From assembly GCA_963749715.1 (NCBI GenBank), contig CAVVNR010000015.1, forward strand, positions 1 through 64,000: a stretch of DNA of 64,000 nt, given 5' to 3'. The position numbers were made by a program, and so were the translations under genes. The notes under the pieces are model-generated. The model had not been told where the DNA came from and ran no database searches. It saw only the letters and a program-made list of their open reading frames with translations. Origin of the DNA: Roseiarcus sp963749715. GTDB taxonomy: Bacteria; Pseudomonadota; Alphaproteobacteria; Rhizobiales; Beijerinckiaceae. Every line of letters starts with the position of its first letter. Position 1 is the stretch's first letter. This document shows positions 8,595 through 17,551 of the stretch, piece after piece.

Positions 8595-9701
8595 ATGAGG
8601 ATCACCGACATCCGATGCTACGTGGTAGAGGGCGAGCACCCGCCCGTGCCGTTCCGCTGGCGCAAGGGCCTGCCGGGATCGGGCGACGGCACGCCCCTCG
8701 ACCAGCGGCCAAAGCTGGCCATCCTCCGCGTGGACACCGACGAGGGGATCACCGGCGCGACGAGGATCGCGGACGGTGAGGCGGTCGCGAGTTTGACCCG
8801 GCGGCGGCTCAAGAGCTTCATCGGCGACGACGCGCTGCTGACTGAGCGCCTGTGGACCAAGATGTGGGAGATCGATCGAATCGAGGAGACCAACATGGCT
8901 CATTTCGGCCTGATCGATCTCCTCGCCTGGGACCTCAAATCGAAGAAGGCGGGCCTGCCCGGCTACAAGCTGATGGGGGGCCACGATCCGAAAATCCCGG
9001 CTTACGCCTCGACCGTAACCTGGAACGAGATGGGAGAATATGAGCGGCACATCAAGGAATGCGCCGACGAGGGTTTCGTCGCCTTCAAGCTTCACGCCTG
9101 GGGCGACTGGAAGGAGGACGCAAAACTCTGCCGCAATCTTCGCAAGTGGACCGGCGAGAATGCGACCCTGATGTTCGACGGCTCAGCCGGCTGGGACCTG
9201 ACGACCTCACTCAAATTCGGTCGCGTGCTCGAGGAATGCGGTTTCTACTGGTATGAAGAGCCGATGCGCGAATTCGACCTCACTTCGTACAGCAAGCTGG
9301 CGGACAGCCTCGATATCCCCGTTCTCGCGGCCGAAACCTCGGATGGCGCGCACTGGAACGCCGCGACCTGGATCGACATGGCGGCGCTCGACATGGTCCG
9401 AACGTCGAGCTTCTACAAAGGCGGTCTCACCGGCGCGCTGAAGATCGCTCACCTCGCCGAGGCGCATGGGATGAAGGCCGAGGTCCACGGCATGGGAGTC
9501 GCCAACGCGCATCTCGCGGCGGCGATTCCCAACAACGACTTCTACGAGCAACTGGTGTTTTCGACCGAGCACATCAAGGGGCTCAGAAAGCAGAACGAGC
9601 TGCCCATCGTTGACGGCTTCATCACCGCGCCGGAGACGCCTGGGCTCGGTCTCGATATCGACTGGGCCGCACTCGAAAAGACCGCGCTCGCCGTCGTCTG
9701 A
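8595..9701 (+). CDS. Enolase-superfamily (mandelate racemase-like) enzyme with altered active site
   Basis: This 368-residue protein has the MR N-terminal capping domain and C-terminal barrel. The ATG at 8595 follows a GGGGAAG ribosome site. Most MR positions are kept: K165, metal ligands D195, E221 and E247, H298 and E318. Two are changed. The second lysine of KxK is histidine (K165-L-H167), and the aspartate that normally pairs with the catalytic histidine is serine (S271, five residues before the GG pair). It is therefore not a standard racemase and probably dehydrates a particular sugar acid with one face of the active site remodelled. It is divergent from the ribose-type importer operon. 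Confidence 0.85.
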   Translation: MRITDIRCYVVEGEHPPVPFRWRKGLPGSGDGTPLDQRPKLAILRVDTDEGITGATRIADGEAVASLTRRRLKSFIGDDALLTERLWTKMWEIDRIEETNMAHFGLIDLLAWDLKSKKAGLPGYKLMGGHDPKIPAYASTVTWNEMGEYERHIKECADEGFVAFKLHAWGDWKEDAKLCRNLRKWTGENATLMFDGSAGWDLTTSLKFGRVLEECGFYWYEEPMREFDLTSYSKLADSLDIPVLAAETSDGAHWNAATWIDMAALDMVRTSSFYKGGLTGALKIAHLAEAHGMKAEVHGMGVANAHLAAAIPNNDFYEQLVFSTEHIKGLRKQNELPIVDGFITAPETPGLGLDIDWAALEKTALAVV

Positions 9702-10019
9702 CGTGCAAAGCGCCAGATGGCGCGGGTTCGTGAATTCTTTGCTTTTGTCGGTCGAAAGGCATCCACATCCAACGCACCATACTCGCTTGCGCAATTGCCG
9801 CTCCTGAATCTCCAGCTTGCAGGTGCGCGGTCGGGCGCTGACAGCCAGTCGGGCCGGTTTTGTTCAGAAGTGGCGCGCCCGACAGGATCTGAAATCTATG
9901 GCCCCTGCCTTCGGAGGGCGAGCGAACCGGATGAGCCCAGGTGATGGTATCCGTGTTGGTATTTCAAATTCCGTAGAGGCCAGCATGTTCGCAGTTTCAA
10001 CGTCTTACGCAGCCAAAGC

Positions 10020-10202
10020 GATTCCGCCCCTGGCACCATTACGCTGGGTTTGGCGATCTCGACCACGCGGTGGGTTGATTTGCTGACAGTGCCGCACGCA
10101 AAAGGGCTCACTCTCGCGGCCGCCGCCGGTTTCGGGGCGCTCGTCGGACCTTATCAGGGCATGATTTCATCATTGACCGAGTCGGTCGTATCCCGGCTGT
10201 AG
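10020..10202 (+). pseudogene. Possible remnant of an MFS transporter C-terminus
   Basis: The frame from 10020 to the TAG at 10200-10202 reads as hydrophobic helix material with a KGLTLAAAAGFGALVGPYQ segment, similar in style to the GLT...GALxGPxQ loop of many MFS carriers. No start codon or upstream MFS domain is found in frame, so at most this is a decayed fragment. The similarity is judged by eye only. Confidence 0.3.
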
Positions 10203-10392
10203 CTCGCCACATGAGCGTGACCGGCGGATAGTCCGATAGGGCTAGCCTCAGCGCGGTTGATCCGAGATTCAACGTCGCCGTCATCCCAGAGCAAATTCTG
10301 CTTCGGGTAGCGACGAACCGGCGAGGGCCTTAGCGTGGAAGCAGAGGCAACGTCACCGCGCTTTCAGCGAGACGGAAACTTTCGTCGTAAAA

Positions 10393-10410
10393 GTGTCATT
10401 GAAATGTCAC
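10393..10410 (+). promoter_or_regulatory. Pho box (PhoB-binding site) upstream of pstS
   Basis: Two 7-base units, GTGTCAT (10393-10399) and ATGTCAC (10404-10410), are separated by TGAA, giving the 11-bp period of the PhoB consensus. A weaker third unit may start at 10415. A TATAAA at 10432-10437 lies about 11 bp beyond that third unit and would serve as the -10. The operon it controls encodes PhoB itself, so positive autoregulation under phosphate limitation is expected. Confidence 0.85.
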
Positions 10411-10513
10411 AGCATGCTTACTGGGCGAACTTATAAACTTTTCGCGCGCGCACGCCGCTAACTGATGGCGCGATGTTGCCGCCGAAATTGATTTCAGCGC
10501 TCGAGAGGCAACA

Positions 10514-11557
10514 ATGAAGATCAACAATTTCATCCGCGTCGCGGTGTTCGCCATCTGTGGCGCGACGGCCGTTGTCGCGCAAGCCGCGGACATCTCCGGC
10601 GCGGGGGCGACCTTTCCCTACCCGATCTACGCCAAATGGGCCGACATGTATAAGAAGGAGACCGGCCTCGGCCTCAACTATCAGTCGATTGGCTCGGGCG
10701 GGGGCATCAAGCAGATCAAGAACAAGACGGTCACCTTCGGCGCCTCGGACATGCCGCTTGAGCCCAAGGACCTAACGGCTTCCGGTCTGGTTCAATTCCC
10801 GACCGTGGTCGGCGGCGATGTTCCAGTCGTCAATCTTGACGGTATCGGCCCTGGCGGTCTTGTTCTCGACGGCTCGACGCTAGCCGACATTTTCCTTGGA
10901 AAGATCACCAAGTGGGACGATCCGGCGATCAAGAAGCTGAACGCGGACGTCAAGCTTCCATCGAACGCGATCGTCGTCGTGCACCGCTCGGACGGTTCCG
11001 GCACGACATTCATCTTCACGGACTATCTGTCCAAGGTGAGCCCCGACTGGAAATCCAACGTCGGCGCCAGCACATCTGTCGAATGGCCGGTCGGCATCGG
11101 CGCCAAGGGCAACGAGGGCGTTTCGAACAACGTCGCTCAGACCAAGGGCTCCATCGGTTACGTCGAATACGCCTACGCCCTGCAAAACAAAATGACGACG
11201 GTCAAGATGATCAACAAGGACGGCAAAGCTGTAGAAGGCAACTCGGCCTCGTTCCAGGCTGCGGCGGCAAACGCCGACTGGGCGAACTCAGATAACTATT
11301 ACGTGGTTTTGACGAACGAGCCCGGGGCTGATAGCTGGCCGATCGCCGGCGCGACGTTCATTTTGATGTATAAGCAGCCGCAGGATCCCACCAGCTCGGC
11401 CGCGGCTCTCAAGTTCTTCGACTGGGCTTACACCAAGGGCAGTAAGGCCGCCGAAGAACTCGACTATGTGCCGTTGCCGCCCGAGGTCATTGCGCAAATC
11501 GAAAAGACTTGGGCGGAAATCAAGGGGCCCGACGGCAAGCCTGTGTTCTCCAAATAA
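10514..11557 (+). CDS. pstS: Phosphate ABC transporter substrate-binding protein PstS
   Basis: This 347-residue periplasmic protein has a signal peptide ending at VAQA-A (about residue 23) and the PstS opening ISGAGATFPYPIYAKW. Phosphate-binding loops are visible: SGGGIKQI near residue 60, SDMPLEP near 80 and RSDGSGTTFIFTDYL near 160. It binds orthophosphate and delivers it to PstCA. It is the first gene of the operon, 104 bp after the Pho box, and is followed by a short GC hairpin before pstC. Confidence 0.98.
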   Translation: MKINNFIRVAVFAICGATAVVAQAADISGAGATFPYPIYAKWADMYKKETGLGLNYQSIGSGGGIKQIKNKTVTFGASDMPLEPKDLTASGLVQFPTVVGGDVPVVNLDGIGPGGLVLDGSTLADIFLGKITKWDDPAIKKLNADVKLPSNAIVVVHRSDGSGTTFIFTDYLSKVSPDWKSNVGASTSVEWPVGIGAKGNEGVSNNVAQTKGSIGYVEYAYALQNKMTTVKMINKDGKAVEGNSASFQAAAANADWANSDNYYVVLTNEPGADSWPIAGATFILMYKQPQDPTSSAAALKFFDWAYTKGSKAAEELDYVPLPPEVIAQIEKTWAEIKGPDGKPVFSK

Positions 11558-11609
11558 TATTCAACGCGGGGATCGACGATGCGATCGCCCGGATCGTTCC
11601 GAACCCTAA

Positions 11610-11624
11610 GGCGGCGTTGCCGCC
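11610..11624 (+). terminator. Short GC hairpin between pstS and pstC
   Basis: The arms GGCGGC (11610-11615) and GCCGCC (11619-11624) pair perfectly around a 3-base loop, in the 98-bp gap after pstS. There is no T run. It probably protects or attenuates the transcript so that PstS is made in excess. Confidence 0.4.
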
Positions 11625-11655
11625 GCCAGCCGGGATTCGGCGGGAGTCGGAAGGG

Positions 11656-12651
11656 ATGACTGAAATCGCGATGCCGCAAATCGCGGGGGCCGGATCCAGA
11701 GCTCAGCTGCGGGAGCGCGCGGTCCAGCGCTTCGCCAGGAGCGATGGTTTTTTTCGCCTGCTGACACAAGGCGCCGCGCTCGCGGTTCTGTTGATCCTTG
11801 GCGGTGTGATTGCCTCCCTGATCAAAGGTTCGATCCCTGCGTTTCAATCGTTCGGCTTTGGGTTCTTTACGACACAGATTTGGAATCCGGTCAGCGAGAG
11901 GTTTGGCGCGCTCGCGCCAATCTATGGAACCGTCGTCACCTCAGCCATCGCGATGCTGATCGCCGTGCCATTGGGCATCGAAATCGCCGTCTTTCTCACC
12001 GAGCTTTGTCCGCCCGCCTTGCGGCGACCGATCGGCATCGCCATCGAGCTACTGGCCGGTATTCCAAGCATCATCTATGGAATCTGGGGCTTGTTCGTTT
12101 TCGCCCCGTTTCTCCAGACCTACCTGCAGCCGTTTCTTATTGAGGTTTTCTCGAACGTTCCGGTGCTGAATTCCCTCTTCGCGGGGCCTCCTTACGGCAT
12201 CGGCATACTAACTGCCTCGCTTATCCTGGCGATCATGGTTGTGCCCTTCGTCGCGTCGATTTCGCGGGACGTGTTCGACACTGTCCCGCCGATGCTGAAG
12301 GAATCGGCCTATGGGATCGGCTGCACAACCTGGGAAGTCATCTGGAACGTCGTCATTCCGTACACTCGCGTTGGCGTCTTCGGCGGCGTCTTGCTGGGGC
12401 TCGGACGCGCGCTTGGCGAAACGATGGCCGTAACCTTCGTGATTGGCAACGCGCACAAGATCTCCGGGTCGCTGCTAGCGCCGGGAACGACGATTTCCGC
12501 CAGCATCGCCAACGAATTCACCGAAGCGGTTGGGGATCTCTACACGTCGTCCTTGATCGCGCTCGGCCTAATCCTCTTCATGATCACCTTCCTCGTGCTC
12601 GCGATCGCCCGGGTCATGTTGATGCGCCTTGAAGTCCAGGCTGGCAGATAG
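11656..12651 (+). CDS. pstC: Phosphate ABC transporter permease PstC
   Basis: This 331-residue inner-membrane protein has six or so transmembrane helices and the PstC pattern, with IPSIIYGIWGLFVFAPF in the middle and the ATPase-coupling region LKESAYGIGCTTWEVIWNVV followed by LGLGRALGETMAV. The ATG at 11656 has a GAAGGG ribosome site; an upstream frame-compatible start would overlap the end of pstS and lacks conservation. With PstA it forms the phosphate channel. It precedes pstA with a 4-bp gap. Confidence 0.97.
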   Translation: MTEIAMPQIAGAGSRAQLRERAVQRFARSDGFFRLLTQGAALAVLLILGGVIASLIKGSIPAFQSFGFGFFTTQIWNPVSERFGALAPIYGTVVTSAIAMLIAVPLGIEIAVFLTELCPPALRRPIGIAIELLAGIPSIIYGIWGLFVFAPFLQTYLQPFLIEVFSNVPVLNSLFAGPPYGIGILTASLILAIMVVPFVASISRDVFDTVPPMLKESAYGIGCTTWEVIWNVVIPYTRVGVFGGVLLGLGRALGETMAVTFVIGNAHKISGSLLAPGTTISASIANEFTEAVGDLYTSSLIALGLILFMITFLVLAIARVMLMRLEVQAGR

Positions 12652-12655
12652 GGCA

Positions 12656-13513
12656 ATGTCCTCTTACTCCGCCTCTGCGCGTTACCCGGCCCGGCGTCGC
12701 CGAAACGCGATATCGCTGGGCCTCAGCGTCGCGGCTGCCGCCATTGGCCTGATCGGGCTGGTCATGATTCTCGTAGTCCTGTTGTGGAAGGGATTTGCGG
12801 GGCTTTCGGTTGCCGTTTTCACCGAAAATACGCCTCCGCCTGGCAGCGCCGGGGGTCTTCTGAACGCGATCGTCGGAAGTTTGATAATGACCGTAATCGG
12901 CGTTGCTGTCGGAACCCCGCTCGGCATGCTGGCGGGAACCTATCTGGCGGAATACGGCAAGTATTCGAGGCTCGCCGTCGTGGTCCGCTTCATCAACGAC
13001 ATTTTGCTGAGCGCTCCCTCGATCGTGATCGGTCTCTTCGTCTACGAGGTCATGGTCGCGCCGATGGGCCATTTCTCGGCGCTCGCCGGCGCTATGGCCC
13101 TGGCCGTCCTGGTGGTCCCGGTTGTCGTTCGGACGACCGAAGACATGTTGAACCTGGTTCCCAATACACTGCGCGAAGCCGGCTCAGCGTTGGGCATGCC
13201 GCGTTCCGTGATCATCCAGCGCATAGGCTATCGCGCTGTCAGAGCCGGTCTGATTACCGGCGTGCTGCTCGCAATCGCGCGAGTGAGCGGCGAGACCGCT
13301 CCGCTTTTGTTCACCGCCTTGAACAATCAGTTCTTCAGCTCGAACCTCCTCAAGCCGATGTCAAGCCTGCCGGCCGTGATCTTTCAATTTGCTTTGAGTC
13401 CCTACGCGGACTGGCAACAGTTGGCTTGGACGGGTGCGCTGATCATCACGCTGGCCGTCCTGGGGCTCAGCGTCGCCGCGCGCGCCCTCACGGCCACCGC
13501 GCATCAAAAATAG
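12656..13513 (+). CDS. pstA: Phosphate ABC transporter permease PstA
   Basis: This 285-residue polytopic membrane protein partners PstC. It shows SAPSIVIGLFVYEVMV in the third helix and the coupling region NTLREAGSALGMPRSVIIQR, followed by GVLLAIARVSGETAPLLF, the PstA counterpart of the PstC loop. The ATG at 12656 lies 4 bp after the pstC stop and is preferred to a codon 27 bases upstream that would overlap pstC. pstB begins 18 bp downstream. Confidence 0.97.
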   Translation: MSSYSASARYPARRRRNAISLGLSVAAAAIGLIGLVMILVVLLWKGFAGLSVAVFTENTPPPGSAGGLLNAIVGSLIMTVIGVAVGTPLGMLAGTYLAEYGKYSRLAVVVRFINDILLSAPSIVIGLFVYEVMVAPMGHFSALAGAMALAVLVVPVVVRTTEDMLNLVPNTLREAGSALGMPRSVIIQRIGYRAVRAGLITGVLLAIARVSGETAPLLFTALNNQFFSSNLLKPMSSLPAVIFQFALSPYADWQQLAWTGALIITLAVLGLSVAARALTATAHQK

Positions 13514-13531
13514 TTCGAGAGGTTTTCGACC

Positions 13532-14335
13532 ATGAGAAGCCAGCTCGCCGCGCAGAAACCAGCCAAGCCGTCAAATGCGAACAAGGACAAGGTTACCGTG
13601 CGTGAACTCAATTTCTACTATGGCGTGAACCACGCGCTCAAAGAGGTCAACCTGTCCCTGTTTGAGGGTCAGGTCACGGCGTTCATCGGCCCTTCGGGCT
13701 GTGGCAAGTCGACGCTGCTCAGGGTGCTCAACCGCATGTACGACCTCTATCCTGGCCAGCGCGCCGAGGGCGAGGTCTTGCTCGAAGGCGAGAACATCCT
13801 CTCGCCAGACCTCGATCTCAATCTGCTGCGCTCGCGGATCGGCATGGTGTTCCAGAAGCCGACGCCGTTTCCGATGACGATCTACGAGAACATCGCCTTC
13901 GGCGTTCGCCTTTATGAGAAACTGCCGAAGTCCGAGCTCGACGCGCGCGTCGAGTCGTCGCTGCGTCGCGCCGCGCTGTGGACCGAGGTCAAGGACAAAT
14001 TGAGCGCCAGCGGCCTCAGCCTCTCCGGCGGCCAGCAGCAGCGCCTGTGCATAGCCCGCACGGTCGCGATCAGCCCGGAAGTGATCCTGTTCGACGAGCC
14101 GGCGTCCGCTCTCGATCCGATCTCAACGGCGAAGATCGAGGAGCTGATCGACGAATTGTCGGGCGACTATACGATCGCGATCGTCACCCACAACATGCAA
14201 CAGGCGGCGCGCGTGTCGCACTATACCGCCTTCATGTACTTGGGCGAGATGGTCGAATTCGCGGAGACGAACGCCGTCTTCACCTCGCCGCGCGACAAGC
14301 GCACCCAGGATTACGTCACCGGCCGCTTCGGCTAA
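13532..14335 (+). CDS. pstB: Phosphate ABC transporter ATP-binding protein PstB
   Basis: This 267-residue ATPase powers phosphate uptake. Walker A is GPSGCGKST near residue 53, the Q-loop is MVFQKPTPFPMTIYENIAFG (PstB-specific), the signature is LSGGQQQR and Walker B is ILFDEPASALDP, with the switch histidine in IVTHNMQQAARV. About 25 unconserved residues precede the core, so translation could also begin slightly later. It lies between pstA and phoU with short gaps. Confidence 0.98.
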   Translation: MRSQLAAQKPAKPSNANKDKVTVRELNFYYGVNHALKEVNLSLFEGQVTAFIGPSGCGKSTLLRVLNRMYDLYPGQRAEGEVLLEGENILSPDLDLNLLRSRIGMVFQKPTPFPMTIYENIAFGVRLYEKLPKSELDARVESSLRRAALWTEVKDKLSASGLSLSGGQQQRLCIARTVAISPEVILFDEPASALDPISTAKIEELIDELSGDYTIAIVTHNMQQAARVSHYTAFMYLGEMVEFAETNAVFTSPRDKRTQDYVTGRFG

Positions 14336-14349
14336 CGGGAGGCAAAGCC

Positions 14350-15072
14350 GTGGTGGACCAGCATACCGTCAGAGCCTACGACAAGGACCTTGACCTGCTC
14401 GAGCGGCGAATCGCCGAGATGGGCGGCATCGCCGAGAAAATGGTGATCGACGCGATGGATGCGCTCGCCGCCGCCGATACGACGCTCGCCCATCTGGTTG
14501 TTTCAACCGATCCGCGGCTCGACGTGTTGCAGCGCGAGGTCGAGCAGCAAGCGATCCTGACGATCGCGCGCCGCCAGCCGGTGGCCATCGATTTGCGTGA
14601 GATCATCGGCGCCATTCGCGTCGCCGGCGATCTGGAGCGGGTGGGCGATTTGGCCAAGAATATCGCCAAGCGCTCGCTCCAGATTGGCGTCGAATCCCGG
14701 GTTTCTCGCGCCATAATCGGCATCCGGCATATGAACGACTTCGCGATGGAGCTGATGAAGGACGTGCTCGACGCCTATGCCCAACGCGACGTCGAGCGGG
14801 CGCTCGACGTCTGGGAGCGGGACGCCGATCTTGACGCCCTCGAAGATTCGGTGTTCCGCGATCTCTTGACGCACATGATGGAGGACCCGCGCAACATCAC
14901 ATTCTGCGCGCATCTTCTGTTTTGTTCGAAGAATATCGAGCGGATCGGCGACCACGCGACCAACATCGCCGAGACAGTCTTCTATCTCGTGACCGGTTCG
15001 AACCTGCCGACCGACCGGCCGCGCGGCCGGCAGGAAATGGAGATCGAGGCTGACGCCGGAGGACCGTCATGA
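14350..15072 (+). CDS. phoU: Phosphate signalling protein PhoU
   Basis: This 240-residue cytoplasmic protein is a duplicated three-helix bundle. It links the Pst transporter to the PhoR/PhoB system, keeping the Pho regulon off when phosphate is plentiful. The repeats are visible as RVAGDLERVGDLAKNIAKR in the first half and SKNIERIGDHATNIAETV in the second. The start is a GTG at 14350, with a second GTG directly after it, preceded by GGGAGGC. Its stop overlaps the phoB start. Confidence 0.95.
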   Translation: MVDQHTVRAYDKDLDLLERRIAEMGGIAEKMVIDAMDALAAADTTLAHLVVSTDPRLDVLQREVEQQAILTIARRQPVAIDLREIIGAIRVAGDLERVGDLAKNIAKRSLQIGVESRVSRAIIGIRHMNDFAMELMKDVLDAYAQRDVERALDVWERDADLDALEDSVFRDLLTHMMEDPRNITFCAHLLFCSKNIERIGDHATNIAETVFYLVTGSNLPTDRPRGRQEMEIEADAGGPS

Positions 15073-15812
15073 TGAACCAGGCGCGCAAGGACATCGCCCG
15101 CCCCGGCGCGTTCTCCGCGCCACGCATACTCATCGTCGAAGACGAGTCCGATCTGGCGTTGCTGTTGAGCTACAATCTCGAGTCGGAAGGCTACGTCGTC
15201 GAGAACGTTGCGCGGGGCGACGAGGCCGAGTTGCGCCTGGCCGAAAACGCGCCCGACCTTGTCATCCTGGATTGGATGCTGCCGGGCGTGTCGGGGCTCG
15301 AAATCTGCCGTCGGCTGCGAGCGCGTGAAGCCACCCGCACGCTTCCGGTCATCATGGTGACGGCGCGCGGCGAGGAAGCCGAACGGGTGCGCGGCTTGTC
15401 GGTCGGCGCGGACGACTATGTCGTTAAGCCGTTCTCCGTGCCCGAGTTGATGGCGCGCGTGAGGGCGTTGCTCAGGCGCAGCCGGCCGGAGCGGATTGCC
15501 GAGCGCCTCTATGCCGGGGACCTCGACCTCGATCGGGAAACCCGTCGCGTCCGCCGCGGCGCGCGCGACATCCACCTCGGCCCGACCGAGTTCAGGCTGC
15601 TCGAATATCTGCTCGAAAAACCGGGCCGGGTGTTCTCGCGCGCGCAATTGCTCGATGGCGTCTGGGGGCAGGCGGCCGAGATCGACGAACGCACAGTCGA
15701 CGTGCACGTCGGGCGGCTGCGCAAAGCCCTGTCGCGAGGGCGCGAACGCGATCCGATCCGCACCGTGCGCGGCACCGGCTACGCCTTCGACGAGACCTTC
15801 GGCAAGCCTTGA
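15069..15812 (+). CDS. phoB: Phosphate regulon response regulator PhoB
   Basis: This 247-residue protein has a receiver domain (acidic pair in IVEDESD, phospho-acceptor aspartate in VILDWMLPG, conserved lysine in VVKPFS) and an OmpR-type winged-helix domain (TEFRLLEYLLEKPGRVFSRA, then DVHVGRLRKAL and VRGTGYAF). It overlaps phoU by 4 bp. It should activate the operon through the Pho box at 10393-10410. No histidine kinase gene is adjacent; phoR must lie elsewhere. Confidence 0.96.
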   Translation: MMNQARKDIARPGAFSAPRILIVEDESDLALLLSYNLESEGYVVENVARGDEAELRLAENAPDLVILDWMLPGVSGLEICRRLRAREATRTLPVIMVTARGEEAERVRGLSVGADDYVVKPFSVPELMARVRALLRRSRPERIAERLYAGDLDLDRETRRVRRGARDIHLGPTEFRLLEYLLEKPGRVFSRAQLLDGVWGQAAEIDERTVDVHVGRLRKALSRGRERDPIRTVRGTGYAFDETFGKP

Positions 15813-15933
15813 GACGGCGATCGAGAACGCGCTCCCCAGGTTAGTTAGGGACCGGCTTGCCTCGATCCGGCGCCGATCGCGGACGACGAGCTGCCGTCGC
15901 AGGCAACAGCGTTCTCTCCTCTGTCTGCCGGCG

Positions 15934-17541
15934 CTACAGGACCGCGGCTGGAAGCGGCTCATTGCCCAGAATGATGTCGCAGGCCTTCTCAGCCACCATG
16001 ATCGTCGGCGCGTTGGTGTTGCAGGATGGGACGAAGGGCATGACGGAGGCATCGACCACTCTGAGGCAGTCTATCCCGCGAAGCTTCAGATCGGGAGTGA
16101 CGACCGCCTGCGGCCCGTTGCCCATGGCGCAAGTTCCTGCCGGGTGATGGTCCGTCTTGCATGATCCGCATGCGTACTCCTCGAGCTCCTCGTCGGAGTT
16201 CAGGCTATCGCCGGGCAATCGCTCGGCCAGCACGTAGGGCTTCAGCGCCGGCTGTCGCAGGATTTCGCGCGCGAGCCTGAGCCCCTTCAAAGCGCAAGCG
16301 CGATCGTAAGGGTCCGCCCAATAGTTTGGGTCGATCAGCGGGGCGGCTTTGGGATCCGCGCTGGCGAGACGCACCGTCCCGCGCGACCGGGGGCGAAGGA
16401 ACGCGGAGTTGAGCGTCACGCCGGGGTTTTTCATCTGAGCGACGCCCGCCTCGATTCCCGATCCCAGTCCGAGATGGAACTGGATGTCGGGAGACCGGGC
16501 CTCCCTGTCCGCGTACCAAAAGCCGCCGGTCTCAAAGAGCGTGGAGGCGACCGGGCCGGTCTTGAACAATAGGTACTGGATCCCCGCCCAGATGGTGCGA
16601 TGCGGCTCGGCGACACGATCGTAGGTGTGATCGCCGGTGCATTCCGATATCGCATAGAGGTCGAGATGGTCCTGCATGTTGCTTCCGACGCCGGGAAGGT
16701 CGTGGACGGCCGTCACTCCCGCGGCCTTCAGCGCGTCCGCCGGACCGATCCCTGAGAGTTGCAGCAGGCGGGGCGAGCCGATCGCGCCGCAACTGACAAT
16801 CACTTCGCGATCCGCGCGCAAGGTTTCAGTTCCGCTGTCCGCGCCGATCGTGACGCCGACCGCGCGCCCCTTCTCGATCTCGATCTTCAGCGTTTGCGCG
16901 TGCAAACGCACAGTCAGGTTCTTGCGGCTGCTCGCCGGTTTGAGGAACGCGCTCGACGCCGAGGATCGCTGGGCGTTCCTGGTCGAAAGCTGGTAGTGAC
17001 CGATGCCCGCTTGCGCCGCGCCGTTGAAATCGTCGTTGAACGGGATGCCTGCCTCCTGCGCCGCGCGCAGGAAGGCGAAGCTGATTGGCAATGGATTCAC
17101 GGGATAAGAGACGCCTAGCGGCCCGCCGTAGCCATGGTATGCGTTGACGAGGCGCTGATTGTCCTCGCTGCGAACGAAATAGGGCAGCACTTCACGATAG
17201 CTCCAGCCTTCGCAACCGGCCTCGCTTACCCAAGCGTCGTAGTCCTTGGCGTTGCCGCGCGTATAGAGCTGTGCGTTGATCGATGAGCCGCCGCCGATGA
17301 CTTTGGCTTGCGTGTACCAGATGACGCGGCCTCTGAGATGTTTTTGCGGGACCGTGCTCCAGCCCCAGCTCGCCACGCCTTTGGTCATCTTGACGAAGCC
17401 CGCCGGCATGGCGAAAAGCGGATTCCGGTCCCCCCCACCCGCTTCCAAGAGCAGGACCTTGCTGGATGGATCGGCGCTCAGGCGATTTGCCAGAACGCAG
17501 CCAGCGGGACCTCCGCCGACGATTATGTAGTCGTAGGCCAT
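15934..17541 (-). CDS. GMC-family FAD-dependent oxidoreductase (choline dehydrogenase-like)
   Basis: This 535-residue flavoprotein has the dinucleotide motif IIVGGGPAGCVLANRLS at the N-terminus, a GMC signature region with GGSSINAQLYTRG, and the C-terminal active site with DHHPAGTCAMG (catalytic histidine) and SCNTNAPTIMVAEKA (conserved asparagine). Members oxidise primary alcohols or sugar hydroxyls and pass electrons to FAD. The ATG at 17541 has an AAAGGGA ribosome site; in-frame sequence upstream of it is not conserved. It ends the glucose-type importer operon, 10 bp after the other GMC gene, so oxidation of the imported sugar or its derivative is likely. Confidence 0.9.
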   Translation of the reverse strand: MAYDYIIVGGGPAGCVLANRLSADPSSKVLLLEAGGGDRNPLFAMPAGFVKMTKGVASWGWSTVPQKHLRGRVIWYTQAKVIGGGSSINAQLYTRGNAKDYDAWVSEAGCEGWSYREVLPYFVRSEDNQRLVNAYHGYGGPLGVSYPVNPLPISFAFLRAAQEAGIPFNDDFNGAAQAGIGHYQLSTRNAQRSSASSAFLKPASSRKNLTVRLHAQTLKIEIEKGRAVGVTIGADSGTETLRADREVIVSCGAIGSPRLLQLSGIGPADALKAAGVTAVHDLPGVGSNMQDHLDLYAISECTGDHTYDRVAEPHRTIWAGIQYLLFKTGPVASTLFETGGFWYADREARSPDIQFHLGLGSGIEAGVAQMKNPGVTLNSAFLRPRSRGTVRLASADPKAAPLIDPNYWADPYDRACALKGLRLAREILRQPALKPYVLAERLPGDSLNSDEELEEYACGSCKTDHHPAGTCAMGNGPQAVVTPDLKLRGIDCLRVVDASVMPFVPSCNTNAPTIMVAEKACDIILGNEPLPAAVL

Positions 17542-17551
17542 CGTCCCTTTC

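Larger units (their letters stand above)
9702..10513. other. 812-bp region without an intact gene, upstream of pstS
   Basis: It begins with a small hairpin (9710-9723), then shows only scattered short open frames. A 61-codon stretch at 10020-10202 resembles an MFS transporter C-terminus and is listed separately. The Pho box (10393-10410) and a TATAAA element (10432-10437) are at the pstS end. Confidence 0.6.
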
